In this document: positions 1 to 8,245 of the stretch, piece by piece
Numbering within the stretch: the first letter of the stretch is position 1
Layout of the letters: each line of letters begins with the position of its first letter
DNA from: Chitinimonas_A lacunae
GTDB lineage: Bacteria; Pseudomonadota; Gammaproteobacteria; Burkholderiales; Chitinimonadaceae
Assembly: GCF_042650885.1 (NCBI RefSeq)
Contig: NZ_JBHSBU010000001.1
Span: 558,001-622,000 of the forward strand
Length of the DNA stretch: 64,000 nucleotides
Direction of reading: 5' to 3'
The notes under the pieces: model-generated
Told to the model about the DNA's origin: nothing
The model's database searches: none
What the model saw: only the letters and a program-made list of their open reading frames with translations
Position numbers and translations under genes: made by a program

Positions 1-225
1 CGCGGCCAGATGATCGACCACGGCCTGTTCCACCGGGGCGGTGGCTTCGCCATAGCCCAAGATGCCATGTTCAAGTCGTTTTGCCAGCGCGGCCTCGATG
101 ACCGGGGCGGTGCGGAAATCCATATCGGCCTGCCACAGCGCCAGAATGTCGCGGCCGCGATAACGGCCCCATTTCATGCTGTCGCTGTCGTGGCGGGGAA
201 TGGGGCGGTCGAAATCGAATTCCAT
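1..225 (-). CDS. MalY/PatB-type pyridoxal-phosphate C-S lyase/aminotransferase, 3' end cut by the window
   Basis: The first 75 residues of a minus-strand gene are present; the C-terminal part lies beyond the left edge. The start has a conserved opening of the MalY/PatB group: MEFDFD, then SMKWGRY about residue 16, then LALWQADMDFRTAP at 28-41, where PatB proteins read 'WVADMDF'. Family members are PLP-dependent cystathionine beta-lyases or related fold-type I enzymes that cleave C-S bonds in sulfur amino acids. The PLP lysine is not in the window, so activity cannot be checked. It is divergent from pyrG with a 100-bp gap. Substrate is not assignable from the fragment. Confidence 0.75.
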   Translation of the reverse strand, partial: MEFDFDRPIPRHDSDSMKWGRYRGRDILALWQADMDFRTAPVIEAALAKRLEHGILGYGEATAPVEQAVVDHLAA

Positions 226-269
226 CGGTTTTCCGGCCAGGGCGGGCGTCCTGGTTGCGCAGTCATCGA

Positions 270-298
270 TTGAGAGGGGCGGGGACAACAGGTAAAAT
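270..298 (+). promoter_or_regulatory. Predicted sigma70 promoter of pyrG
   Basis: A TTGAGA -35 at 270-275 is followed by a 17-base spacer and a TAAAAT -10 at 293-298. The pyrG start codon lies 28 bases downstream of the -10. Spacing and hexamers fit the sigma70 consensus; use is inferred. Confidence 0.5.
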
Positions 299-325
299 AC
301 CGAATTACCACTGCGCCAGACAGCT

Positions 326-1978
326 ATGACCAAGTTTATCTTCGTTACCGGCGGCGTTGTCTCCTCCCTTGGGAAAGGCATCGCCGCCGCGTCGCTTGCG
401 GCTATCCTAGAGTCGCGCGGCCTCAAAGTCACCATGATGAAGCTCGATCCGTATATCAACGTCGATCCGGGCACCATGAGTCCGTTCCAGCATGGCGAAG
501 TCTTCGTCACCGAAGACGGCGCCGAAACCGACCTCGATCTGGGCCACTACGAGCGCTTCATCCACGCCAAGATGAGCCGCCGTAACAACTTCACCACCGG
601 CCAGATTTACGAATCGGTCATCAAGAAAGAGCGACGCGGTGATTATCTGGGCAAGACCGTGCAGGTCATCCCGCATATCACCGACGAGATCAAGCTGTTC
701 CTCAATCAGGGCGCGGGTGATGCCGAACTCGCCGTGGTCGAGATCGGCGGCACGGTGGGTGATATCGAATCGCTGCCCTTCCTCGAATCGATCCGCCAGA
801 TGGGCGTGGAACTCGGGCGCGAGAATACCTGCTTCGTCCACCTGTCCTATGTGCCCTATATCGCCGCCGCCGGCGAAATCAAGACCAAGCCGACCCAGCA
901 CTCGGTCAAGGAACTCCGTGAAATCGGCATTCAGCCCGACGTGCTGATCTGCCGCGCCGACCGCATTGTTCCCGACGAAGAAAAGAAGAAGATCGCGCTG
1001 TTCACCAATGTCAGCGAGCGTGCCGTGGTGTCGTGTCCCGATATGGACTCGATCTACAAAATCCCGCGCGTCCTGTCGGAACAGCATATCGACGACATCA
1101 TCTGCCAACAGCTCCGGCTCGACCTGCCGCCGGCCAATCTCAAGCTGTGGGACGATATCGTCGAAGCGATCGAGAACCCGAGCCAGACCGTCAATATCGC
1201 CATGGTCGGCAAATACGTCGACCTGACCGAGTCGTACAAGTCGCTGATCGAAGCGCTGAAGCACGCCGGTATCCATACCCGCAGCGACGTCAAAATCCAC
1301 TATATCGACTCCGAAGAGCTGGAAACCGGCCACCTCGAACAGCTCGACCGCATGGATGCCATCCTGGTGCCGGGCGGCTTCGGCAAGCGTGGTGTCGAAG
1401 GCAAGATCCGCGCGGTGCGCTATGCGCGTGAGCACGATATCCCCTACCTCGGCATCTGCCTCGGTATGCAGCTCGCCCTGATCGAATACGCCCGCGACAA
1501 GGCCGATATGGCCGGCGCCAATTCGACCGAATTCGACCCCGAAACCCCGTACCCGGTGGTGGCCCTGATCGACGAGTGGATCAACCAGGACGGTCGCATC
1601 GAAGTCCGCGACGAGAATTCCAACCTGGGCGGCACCATGCGTCTGGGCAGCCAGGATTGCGATCTGGTACCGGGCAGCCTGGCCGCCAGCATCTACGGCA
1701 GCGAGCGTATCGTCGAGCGCCATCGTCACCGCTATGAAGTCAACAACCACTACCTGCCCCGGCTCGAAGCGGCCGGCCTCAAGGTCAGCGGTCGTTCGAC
1801 CGACCCCAACCATCTGTGCGAGACGGTGGAACTGCCGGGCCATCGCTGGTTCTTCGGTTGCCAGTTCCATCCGGAATTCACCTCGACCCCGCGTGACGGC
1901 CACCCGCTGTTCCGCGCCTATATCGAGGCGGCCATCGCCTACGCCCGCGACCACGGTCGCAGCGGCCTGGCCTGCTGA
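326..1978 (+). CDS. pyrG: CTP synthase
   Basis: This 550-residue protein makes CTP from UTP, ATP and glutamine in the cytoplasm. The N-terminal synthetase domain opens with MTKFIFVTGGVVSSLGKG, the P-loop typical of PyrG, and keeps the KLDPYINVDPGTM block at about 39-51. The C-terminal glutamine amidotransferase domain has the nucleophile Cys378 in GICLGMQ and the His515/Glu517 pair in FHPEF. Length matches the family (about 545 residues). The start is the first ATG and sits just after a good promoter. kdsA follows 81 bases downstream on the same strand, the usual betaproteobacterial order pyrG-kdsA-eno-ftsB. Confidence 0.98.
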   Translation: MTKFIFVTGGVVSSLGKGIAAASLAAILESRGLKVTMMKLDPYINVDPGTMSPFQHGEVFVTEDGAETDLDLGHYERFIHAKMSRRNNFTTGQIYESVIKKERRGDYLGKTVQVIPHITDEIKLFLNQGAGDAELAVVEIGGTVGDIESLPFLESIRQMGVELGRENTCFVHLSYVPYIAAAGEIKTKPTQHSVKELREIGIQPDVLICRADRIVPDEEKKKIALFTNVSERAVVSCPDMDSIYKIPRVLSEQHIDDIICQQLRLDLPPANLKLWDDIVEAIENPSQTVNIAMVGKYVDLTESYKSLIEALKHAGIHTRSDVKIHYIDSEELETGHLEQLDRMDAILVPGGFGKRGVEGKIRAVRYAREHDIPYLGICLGMQLALIEYARDKADMAGANSTEFDPETPYPVVALIDEWINQDGRIEVRDENSNLGGTMRLGSQDCDLVPGSLAASIYGSERIVERHRHRYEVNNHYLPRLEAAGLKVSGRSTDPNHLCETVELPGHRWFFGCQFHPEFTSTPRDGHPLFRAYIEAAIAYARDHGRSGLAC

Positions 1979-2059
1979 TTGACGGACCAGCGGCGAACGG
2001 GAACATCCCGTTTCGCCCCCGGTCCGAGCCGCGACCCCTATCCATTTGAGGACATATCC

Positions 2060-2911
2060 ATGAAGCTGTGCGGCTTTGATGTCGGTCTCGACCGACCGCT
2101 GTTTCTGATCGCCGGTCCCTGTGTGATCGAAGGCGAGCAGTTCGCCCTCGACACAGCCGGTCTGCTGAAGGAAGTCGCGGCCGAAGTCGGCATTCCGTTT
2201 ATCTATAAGTCGAGCTTCGACAAGGCCAACCGCTCGAGCGACAAGTCGTTCCGGGGCGTCGGCATGGACAAGGGTCTGGCCATCCTGGCCAAGGTCCGCG
2301 AGCAGATCGGCGTGCCGGTGCTGACCGATGTGCACGATAGCGAGCAGGTCGAACCGGTCGCGGCCGTGGTCGATGTCTTGCAGACCCCGGCCTTTCTGTG
2401 TCGCCAGACCGACTTTATCCGCGCCTGTGCCCAGAGCGGCCGACCGGTCAATATCAAGAAGGGCCAGTTCCTCGCGCCCGGCGACATGAAGAACGTGATG
2501 GACAAGGCCCGCGAAGCGGCCCGTGCCGTCGGCCTGCCCGAAGACAACTTCATGGCCTGCGAGCGCGGCGCCAGTTTCGGCTACAACAATCTGGTATCCG
2601 ATATGCGCAGCCTCGCCATCATGCGCAATACCGGCTGCCCGGTGGTGTTCGACGCCACCCATTCGGTGCAGTTGCCCGGCGGGATGGGCGAATCCTCGGG
2701 CGGTCAGCGCGAATTCGTGCCGGTGCTGGCGCGGGCGGCGGTAGCGACCGGGGTGGCCGGTCTGTTTATGGAAACCCATCCCGACCCGGCCCTGGCCCCG
2801 TGCGACGGCCCCAATGCCTGGCCACTGCCGCGCATGAAGGAATTGCTGTTCGTGCTGAAGGAACTCGACAGCCTGGTCAAACGCCAGCCGCTGCACGAAA
2901 ACACGCTGTAA
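2060..2911 (+). CDS. kdsA: 3-deoxy-D-manno-octulosonate 8-phosphate synthase
   Basis: This 283-residue enzyme condenses phosphoenolpyruvate with arabinose 5-phosphate to give KDO-8-phosphate, the first committed step of KDO synthesis for lipopolysaccharide. Family signatures visible are LFLIAGPCVIEG near residue 14, SFDKANRSS about 54-62, GVGMDKGL and the DATHSVQLPGG block in the C-terminal half. The reading frame is open further upstream, but the ATG at 2060 has a GAGGA ribosome-binding site at 2048-2052 and gives a protein of normal family length (284 in Escherichia coli). It lies between pyrG and eno and is probably cotranscribed with them. Confidence 0.97.
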   Translation: MKLCGFDVGLDRPLFLIAGPCVIEGEQFALDTAGLLKEVAAEVGIPFIYKSSFDKANRSSDKSFRGVGMDKGLAILAKVREQIGVPVLTDVHDSEQVEPVAAVVDVLQTPAFLCRQTDFIRACAQSGRPVNIKKGQFLAPGDMKNVMDKAREAARAVGLPEDNFMACERGASFGYNNLVSDMRSLAIMRNTGCPVVFDATHSVQLPGGMGESSGGQREFVPVLARAAVATGVAGLFMETHPDPALAPCDGPNAWPLPRMKELLFVLKELDSLVKRQPLHENTL

Positions 2912-2971
2912 CCAGCGGCGGGCCGCCAGCCCGCCGGACGGACCGAATTTTTCCTCACAGGAACCGACCCG

Positions 2972-4255
2972 ATGAGCGTAATCGTAGAAGTCATCGCCCG
3001 CGAAATCCTCGACTCGCGTGGCAACCCGACCGTCGAAGCCGACGTGCTGCTGGAAAGCGGCATCATGGGCCGTGCTGCCGTACCGAGCGGCGCCTCGACC
3101 GGCGCCAAGGAAGCGCTGGAGATGCGCGACGGCGACGCCGGCCGCTATCTGGGCCGTGGGGTGCTCAAGGCGGTTGAGCATGTCAATACCGAAATCTGCG
3201 ATGCGATTATCGGGCTCGACGCGGCCGAGCAGTCGTTTATCGACAAGACCCTGATCGAACTCGACGGCACCGACAGCAAGTCGCGCCTGGGCGCCAACGC
3301 CATCCTGGCGGTGTCGGTTGCCGTGGCCAAGGCCGCAGCCGAAGAAGCCGGTCTGCCGCTGTATCGCTATCTGGGCGGTGCCGGCCCGATGAGCCTGCCC
3401 GTGCCGATGATGAATGTGATCAACGGTGGCGCCCATGCCAACAACAGCCTGGATATCCAGGAATTCATGATCATGCCGGTCGGCTTCGACCGTTATCGCG
3501 AAGCGCTGCGCTGCGGCGCCGAGATCTTCCACGCGCTGAAGAAGCTGTGCGCCGAGAAGGGCTTCTCGACCGCCGTGGGCGACGAAGGTGGCTTTGCGCC
3601 CAATCTGAAGAGCAATGAAGAAGCACTCGGCCTGATCGCCGCCGCCTGCGAGAAAGCCGGCTACACCCCGGGTGAGCAGGTACTGTTTGCGCTCGACTGC
3701 GCCAGTTCCGAGTTCTACAAGAACGGCGACTATGTGCTCGAAGCCGAAGGTCTGCGCCTGACGTCCGAGCAGTTCGCCGACTACCTGGCCACGCTGGCCG
3801 GCAAATACCCGATCATCTCGATCGAGGACGGGATGAGCGAGCACGACTGGAAGGGCTGGAAGATCCTGACCGACAAGCTGGCCCGCAGCGTGCAGCTGGT
3901 CGGCGACGATGTGTTCGTCACCAACCCGAAAATCCTCGGCGAAGGCATCAAGGCCGGGATCGCCAATGCGCTGCTGGTCAAGATCAACCAGATCGGCACG
4001 CTGAGCGAGACGCTGCAAGCGGTCGAACTGGCCAAGCGTTCGGGCTACGCTTCGGTGATGTCGCACCGTTCGGGTGAAACCGAAGATTCCACCATCGCCG
4101 ACCTGGCCGTGGCCACCAACTGCATGCAGATCAAGACCGGTTCACTGAGCCGTTCCGACCGGATGGCCAAGTACAACCAGCTGTTGCGGATCGAGGAAGA
4201 ACTCGGCGACGCTGCCTACTACCCGGGCCGCAATGCCTTCTACCAACTGCGCTGA
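2972..4255 (+). CDS. eno: Enolase
   Basis: Enolase of 427 residues interconverts 2-phosphoglycerate and phosphoenolpyruvate in glycolysis. Visible signatures: REILDSRGNPTVE at 11-23, the substrate loop GASTGAKEALE near 38-48, DEGGFAP with the catalytic glutamate near residue 205, SIEDGM, and the C-terminal enolase signature LLVKINQIGTLSET with the catalytic lysine, followed by SHRSGETED. An AGGAA ribosome-binding site precedes the ATG. The gene follows kdsA after 60 bases, and its product supplies the phosphoenolpyruvate that KdsA uses. Two GC-rich hairpins follow the stop codon. Confidence 0.98.
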   Translation: MSVIVEVIAREILDSRGNPTVEADVLLESGIMGRAAVPSGASTGAKEALEMRDGDAGRYLGRGVLKAVEHVNTEICDAIIGLDAAEQSFIDKTLIELDGTDSKSRLGANAILAVSVAVAKAAAEEAGLPLYRYLGGAGPMSLPVPMMNVINGGAHANNSLDIQEFMIMPVGFDRYREALRCGAEIFHALKKLCAEKGFSTAVGDEGGFAPNLKSNEEALGLIAAACEKAGYTPGEQVLFALDCASSEFYKNGDYVLEAEGLRLTSEQFADYLATLAGKYPIISIEDGMSEHDWKGWKILTDKLARSVQLVGDDVFVTNPKILGEGIKAGIANALLVKINQIGTLSETLQAVELAKRSGYASVMSHRSGETEDSTIADLAVATNCMQIKTGSLSRSDRMAKYNQLLRIEEELGDAAYYPGRNAFYQLR

Positions 4256-4271
4256 GCCTGCGCAGACCCAG

Positions 4272-4334
4272 CCCGGCGCTCCGCGCCGGGTTGTCCGGCG
4301 GACGATGGCGACATCGTCCGCCGTCCCATTTTTT
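4272..4334 (+). terminator. Two consecutive hairpins after eno, the second followed by a T-run
   Basis: The first stem pairs CCCGGCGC with GCGCCGGG (4272-4290). The second pairs GGCGGACGAT with ATCGTCCGCC (about 4297-4322) and is followed by a run of six T. The second looks like a Rho-independent terminator between eno and ftsB, probably partial, since ftsB starts only 40 bases later. Confidence 0.6.
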
Positions 4335-4372
4335 CGCGCTGACGCGCGCTGTGCCTGATTGCGAAGCCGACC

Positions 4373-4795
4373 ATGCGCCTGCTCTCTCTGCTGCTTGCCA
4401 CCTTGATCGTCCTGACCCAATGGCCCTTATGGATAGGCAAGGGCAGTTGGCTCAAGGTATGGCAGATTGAGGCGCAGGTGGCGCAGCAGAAACTCCAGAA
4501 CGAACAGCTCCAGGCACGCAATGCTGCGCTCGACGCCGAAGTGAAGGATTTGAAGAACGGCACCGCCGCCATCGAGGAGCGCGCCCGCAGCGAACTCGGC
4601 ATGGTGCGCGACGATGAGGTGTTCTTCCAGTTGCTTGATGTGGGCTCGCGTCCGGCCAGCTCTCTGCCGGTCCCCGCGCCCGTGCCGGTGCGTCCGGCCA
4701 CCCCGCCAGCCCCGCCCAAGGCCGAAGCGCCAGCCGATGCCGAGTCCGAAGCCGCCACCGCGCCAGCGGTACCGAATCCCTCGCCCGACCACTGA
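4373..4795 (+). CDS. ftsB: Cell division protein FtsB
   Basis: A 140-residue bitopic membrane protein. Residues about 3-20 form the single membrane helix, and about 28-75 form a coiled coil with the FtsB pattern (WQIEAQVAQQKLQNEQLQARN, cut here to its key part: repeated Q/L heptads) and the conserved ERARSELGMVRDDEVFFQLL end. FtsB joins FtsL and FtsQ in the divisome and helps to activate septal wall synthesis in the periplasm. The tail after about residue 95 is rich in Pro and Ala and longer than in Escherichia coli (103 residues). Its place after eno is the common betaproteobacterial and gammaproteobacterial arrangement. Confidence 0.93.
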   Translation: MRLLSLLLATLIVLTQWPLWIGKGSWLKVWQIEAQVAQQKLQNEQLQARNAALDAEVKDLKNGTAAIEERARSELGMVRDDEVFFQLLDVGSRPASSLPVPAPVPVRPATPPAPPKAEAPADAESEAATAPAVPNPSPDH

Positions 4796-4965
4796 GCCTG
4801 GAACGGTTGGGGCTAGAGCATTTCTATTGAGATCGGAATCGCCGTTGAGGTGGCCTCTTCGCACAAACCTGAGCCTTTAGGCCAAGACGCACTGACTCCG
4901 AGTTTGCTGGAAATGCGTTATGGAACCGTCCAGACCGAGCAGGCAATCCCTTGGGGTCATTGCTG

Positions 4966-5421
4966 ATGAATACCGCTAGCCTCTATCTGTGGGCGGCCTG
5001 TCTGATGGGAGCCTGGACCACGCTGATCTATTTGCTGCTTTGGCGCTGTGAAGGCCGTTTCCGCTCCAATTCAGGCGTTCTGCGTGTTTCTTCAGGCTTG
5101 TCTGTGCTCTGGCTGGGCTATTCGCTTTATGTCTTGTTCCATCCTGTGCCCGCCTACCCGGGCTGGCTGCCTGCGATCGTGCTGGCCGATGTCTTGCTGG
5201 TCTGGATCGGTGAGCAGATTTCCCCGGCCTTCCGCTTCACCCTGCCGCCACCGGGGCGGCAATTGTCGAATGATGAGCTGTCGCACTATCTGAAGCGGCT
5301 ATGGCGCGAGCTATGGGTCGATGGGGTCGATGCCCGGCTCGCCCCGTGGCAGCTGGCGCTCTACCTGGCCAATACCCTGCTCTGGTGGGGCGTGGCCTGC
5401 TTCTTTTTGCTCAAGGATTAA
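4966..5421 (+). CDS. Small integral membrane protein of unknown function
   Basis: The product of 151 residues has four hydrophobic stretches: about residues 3-23, 40-58, 65-82 and a C-terminal one at about 127-147. The last segment and the short charged loop (SNDELSHYLKRLWRELW) between segments three and four are clear. No catalytic motif or known family is recognised. The ATG at 4966 is chosen; an in-frame TTG lies 15 bases upstream at 4951. It stands alone between ftsB and the uvrC promoter. Confidence 0.65.
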   Translation: MNTASLYLWAACLMGAWTTLIYLLLWRCEGRFRSNSGVLRVSSGLSVLWLGYSLYVLFHPVPAYPGWLPAIVLADVLLVWIGEQISPAFRFTLPPPGRQLSNDELSHYLKRLWRELWVDGVDARLAPWQLALYLANTLLWWGVACFFLLKD

Positions 5422-5467
5422 GCGCTGCCGGGGCTTGGGCGGCGCAGTAAGGTGGATCGATGAGGGT

Positions 5468-5497
5468 TTGAGGGATTTTTTATTTATTGGCTATAAT
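5468..5497 (+). promoter_or_regulatory. Strong predicted sigma70 promoter of uvrC
   Basis: TTGAGG at 5468-5473, an AT-rich 18-base spacer and a perfect TATAAT at 5492-5497. The untranslated leader to the uvrC ATG would be about 90 bases and is AT-rich. No LexA-type box is seen near it. Confidence 0.65.
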
Positions 5498-5596
5498 GCT
5501 CTGCATGTCTTGCAAAAATTTAGCCTAAATTTTTCCTTTTACCTTTCCTTGCACCAATGAAGCCGGTGCCTGAAGGCTCGCGCTAGAATAGCGTCC

Positions 5597-7405
5597 ATGT
5601 CCGCCTTCGATCCCAAACCCATTCTCAATAGCCTGCCCAATCTGCCGGGTGTCTACCGTTTTCTGGCTGGCAACGGCGATGTGCTGTATGTCGGCAAGGC
5701 GGTGGATCTGAAGCGGCGGGTCAGTTCCTATTTCCGTGGCAGTGGTCTGTCGCCGCGCATCCAGCTGATGGTCGGGCAGATCGCCGATATCCAGACCACC
5801 GTGGTGCGTTCCGAAGCCGAAGCGCTGATTCTTGAAAACAATCTGATCAAGGCGCTCGGCCCGCGCTACAACATCCTGTTTCGCGACGACAAGTCCTACC
5901 CTTATCTGGAAATCAGCGGCCACGCCGCGCCGCGCCTGGCTTATCACCGTGGTGTGCTTGACCGGCGCAACCAGTATTTCGGGCCGTTTCCCAACGGCTA
6001 TGCGGTGCGCGAAAGCGTCCATCTGCTGCAACGGGTGTTTATGCTGCGCACCTGCGAGGACACGGTATTCGAAAACCGCGCCCGGCCTTGTCTGCTGTAC
6101 CAGATCAAGCGTTGCAGCGGCCCCTGTGTCGATGCGATCAAACCGGAGGATTACCGGCGCGATGTACAGCAGGCGGTACGTTTTCTCGAGGGTCGGGCCA
6201 ATGATCTGATCGACGAGTTGGACGCCAAGATGCAGGCGGCGTCGGCCGCCTGGGACTTCGAAGCGGCGGCGCGCTATCGCGACCGCATCCAGGCGCTGGC
6301 CCGGGTGCAGGAAAAGCAGTTTGTGGTCAGCAGTTCGACCGAGCTTGACGCCGATGTGGTCGGCTGTGTGGCCGAGTCGGGCATGGTGTGCGTCAATCTG
6401 GTGATGATCCGGGGCGGCCGCCATGTCGGCGATAAAAGCCTGTTTCCGAGCCATGGCGACGGCTACGAGGTCGAAGCGGCGCTTGAAGCCTTCCTGGCCC
6501 AGCATTATCTCGACCGTGCCATTCCGCCTTTGATCATCTGCAATGCGCCCGACAGCCAGGAGATGCTGGCCGAGCTGTTGAGCGAGCAGGCCGAGCGGCG
6601 GGTGCATATCGTCAGCAATCCGATTGGTGAGCGGCGCGTGTGGCTTGATATGGCCTTGAAGAACGCGGCGCTGGCGATCAGCCAGCGGCTGTCACTCGAA
6701 TCGACCCAGCTGGCGCGCTTGCAGGCCTTGCAGGAAGCCTTGCGCCTGCCCGATTCGGCGCAGCGGATCGAATGCTTCGATATCAGCCATACCATGGGCG
6801 AGGCGACGGTTGCCTCGTGCGTGGTGTATGACCGGCTGGCCATGCAGCCCAGGGAATACCGTCACTACAATATCGAGGGCATTACCCCGGGCGACGATTA
6901 CGCCGCGATGCGCCAGGTGCTGACCCGCCGCTATGGCAAGGTGGCACAGGGCGAGGGGGCGGTGCCTGATCTGATCCTGATCGACGGTGGCAAGGGGCAG
7001 ATCGGTGTGGCGGTCGAGGTGATTGCCGAAGTCGGCCTGACCGAGTCGCTATTGGTCGGCGTGGCAAAAGGCGAATCGCGCAAGCCCGGGCTTGAACAGT
7101 TGATTGTTCCGTCGCGTGGCGAAACGGTACAATTGCCGCGCGATTCGGTCGCCCTGCACCTGATCCAGGCCATTCGCGACGAAGCGCACCGCTTTGCCAT
7201 TACCGGCCACCGCGCCCGGCGCGGCAAGGCGCGGGTCTCGTCCAGTCTGGAACAGATCGATGGCATCGGCACCAAACGCCGCCAGCGCCTGCTGACCCGT
7301 TTCGGCGGTCTGCAAGGGGTCAAGGCGGCCAGTATCGAGGATCTCTGCCAAGTCGAGGGCATCAGCCGGGCCTTGGCGGAGAAGATTTACAACGCGCTGC
7401 ACTGA
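5597..7405 (+). CDS. uvrC: Excinuclease ABC subunit C
   Basis: UvrC (602 residues) makes the dual incisions around bulky DNA lesions in complex with UvrB. The N-terminal GIY-YIG nuclease domain begins LPGVYRFLAGNGDVLYVGKA (about 17-36). A UVR motif that contacts UvrB lies near 205-235 (DELDAKMQAASAAWDFEAAARYRD region). The RNase H-like C-terminal nuclease includes ECFDISHTMGE and DLILIDGGKGQ, and the protein ends in a helix-hairpin-helix pair (QIDGIGTKRRQRLLTRFGG). Length matches the family. pgsA follows after only 11 bases, so the two are probably cotranscribed, as in many proteobacteria. Confidence 0.98.
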   Translation: MSAFDPKPILNSLPNLPGVYRFLAGNGDVLYVGKAVDLKRRVSSYFRGSGLSPRIQLMVGQIADIQTTVVRSEAEALILENNLIKALGPRYNILFRDDKSYPYLEISGHAAPRLAYHRGVLDRRNQYFGPFPNGYAVRESVHLLQRVFMLRTCEDTVFENRARPCLLYQIKRCSGPCVDAIKPEDYRRDVQQAVRFLEGRANDLIDELDAKMQAASAAWDFEAAARYRDRIQALARVQEKQFVVSSSTELDADVVGCVAESGMVCVNLVMIRGGRHVGDKSLFPSHGDGYEVEAALEAFLAQHYLDRAIPPLIICNAPDSQEMLAELLSEQAERRVHIVSNPIGERRVWLDMALKNAALAISQRLSLESTQLARLQALQEALRLPDSAQRIECFDISHTMGEATVASCVVYDRLAMQPREYRHYNIEGITPGDDYAAMRQVLTRRYGKVAQGEGAVPDLILIDGGKGQIGVAVEVIAEVGLTESLLVGVAKGESRKPGLEQLIVPSRGETVQLPRDSVALHLIQAIRDEAHRFAITGHRARRGKARVSSSLEQIDGIGTKRRQRLLTRFGGLQGVKAASIEDLCQVEGISRALAEKIYNALH

Positions 7406-7416
7406 CCAGCCCGGCC

Positions 7417-8010
7417 ATGCCTTTGAATCTGCCTACGTTGCTTACCTGGGCGCGGATCGTCATGATCCCGCTGATCCTTGGCGTCTTTTATTTCCCCGAC
7501 CATTGGCTCCATTCCGAAGGCCGCAATCTGGCCGGTGCCCTGCTGTTTGCCCTGGCCGGCATCACCGACTGGTTCGACGGCTATCTGGCGCGCAAGTGGA
7601 ACCAGACCTCGGCCTTCGGTGCCTTTCTCGACCCGGTGGCCGACAAGCTGATGGTGGCAGCGGCCCTGATCCTGCTGGTCCAGCTCGGCCGTGCCGACGC
7701 CTGGCTTGCTGCGATCATCATCGGCCGCGAAATCACCATCTCGGCACTGCGCGAATGGATGGCCCAGCTAGGCGCCACCCGCAGCGTGGCCGTGTCCTAT
7801 GTCGGCAAGGTCAAGACTGCCGCCCAGATGGCGGCCATCTTTATGCTGCTCTGGCATGAGCCGCTGATCCCCGGCCTCGATACCCAATATATCGGGACGA
7901 TCTGCCTCTTTGTCGCCGCCTTGCTGACCCTCTGGTCGATGGGGTACTACCTGCGCATGGCCTGGCCGCAGCTGACCCGGCGCGACAACGCCGGCGTTGA
8001 CTTCGACTAG
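7417..8010 (+). CDS. pgsA: CDP-diacylglycerol--glycerol-3-phosphate 3-phosphatidyltransferase
   Basis: A 197-residue inner-membrane enzyme that makes phosphatidylglycerol phosphate from CDP-diacylglycerol and glycerol 3-phosphate. The full CDP-alcohol phosphotransferase motif D-x2-DG-x2-AR-x8-G-x3-D-x3-D is present with Asp51, Asp54, Asp72 and Asp76. About five to six hydrophobic helices are visible. The ATG is 11 bases after uvrC. Residues NLPTLLTWARIVMIP at the start are characteristic of PgsA rather than of phosphatidylserine synthase. Confidence 0.96.
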   Translation: MPLNLPTLLTWARIVMIPLILGVFYFPDHWLHSEGRNLAGALLFALAGITDWFDGYLARKWNQTSAFGAFLDPVADKLMVAAALILLVQLGRADAWLAAIIIGREITISALREWMAQLGATRSVAVSYVGKVKTAAQMAAIFMLLWHEPLIPGLDTQYIGTICLFVAALLTLWSMGYYLRMAWPQLTRRDNAGVDFD

Positions 8011-8245
8011 GTGCTCCCGCGCAGCGGTTGGCGCCAGTAAAGAAAATATTCTGTAAAGCGCTTGCTAGGTTCCCCGCACTTTTGTGCGGGAATATCTGTT
8101 TTTCTGCACAACAGCAGCGCGATCTGTCGAGTTGGGGTGGACAGGTGTCTCGGGCCCGCTTGTGCGGCGCCGCAATCCGCCTTGCTGGGCGGCGGGCGGC
8201 CGTGATAAGTTCAGGCTCTTCCCGACATATCCCGGCCGCAATCCC
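8011..8245 (+). promoter_or_regulatory. Leader region of leuC with an A/T-rich element and a hairpin
   Basis: This 235-base gap holds an A/T-rich block at 8041-8065 (GAAAATATTCTGTAAAG) that recurs at 10751-10778 and 30330-30356. A hairpin pairs CCCGCAC with GTGCGGG around a TTTT loop at 8073-8090, followed closely by a T-rich stretch, so it could act as an attenuator or weak terminator. No leucine-rich leader peptide is visible. A second GC-rich fold lies at about 8165-8205. Confidence 0.4.

Noticed and set aside
407..4066. Very long minus-strand open frame across pyrG, kdsA and eno
   Set aside because: It is the antisense shadow of high-GC genes; the plus strand encodes well-known enzymes across the full length and the shadow protein has no recognisable domain.
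8041..8110. Possible tRNA in the leuC leader because of hairpins
   Set aside because: No cloverleaf, no T-loop GTTCRANNC and no CCA-proximal stem.
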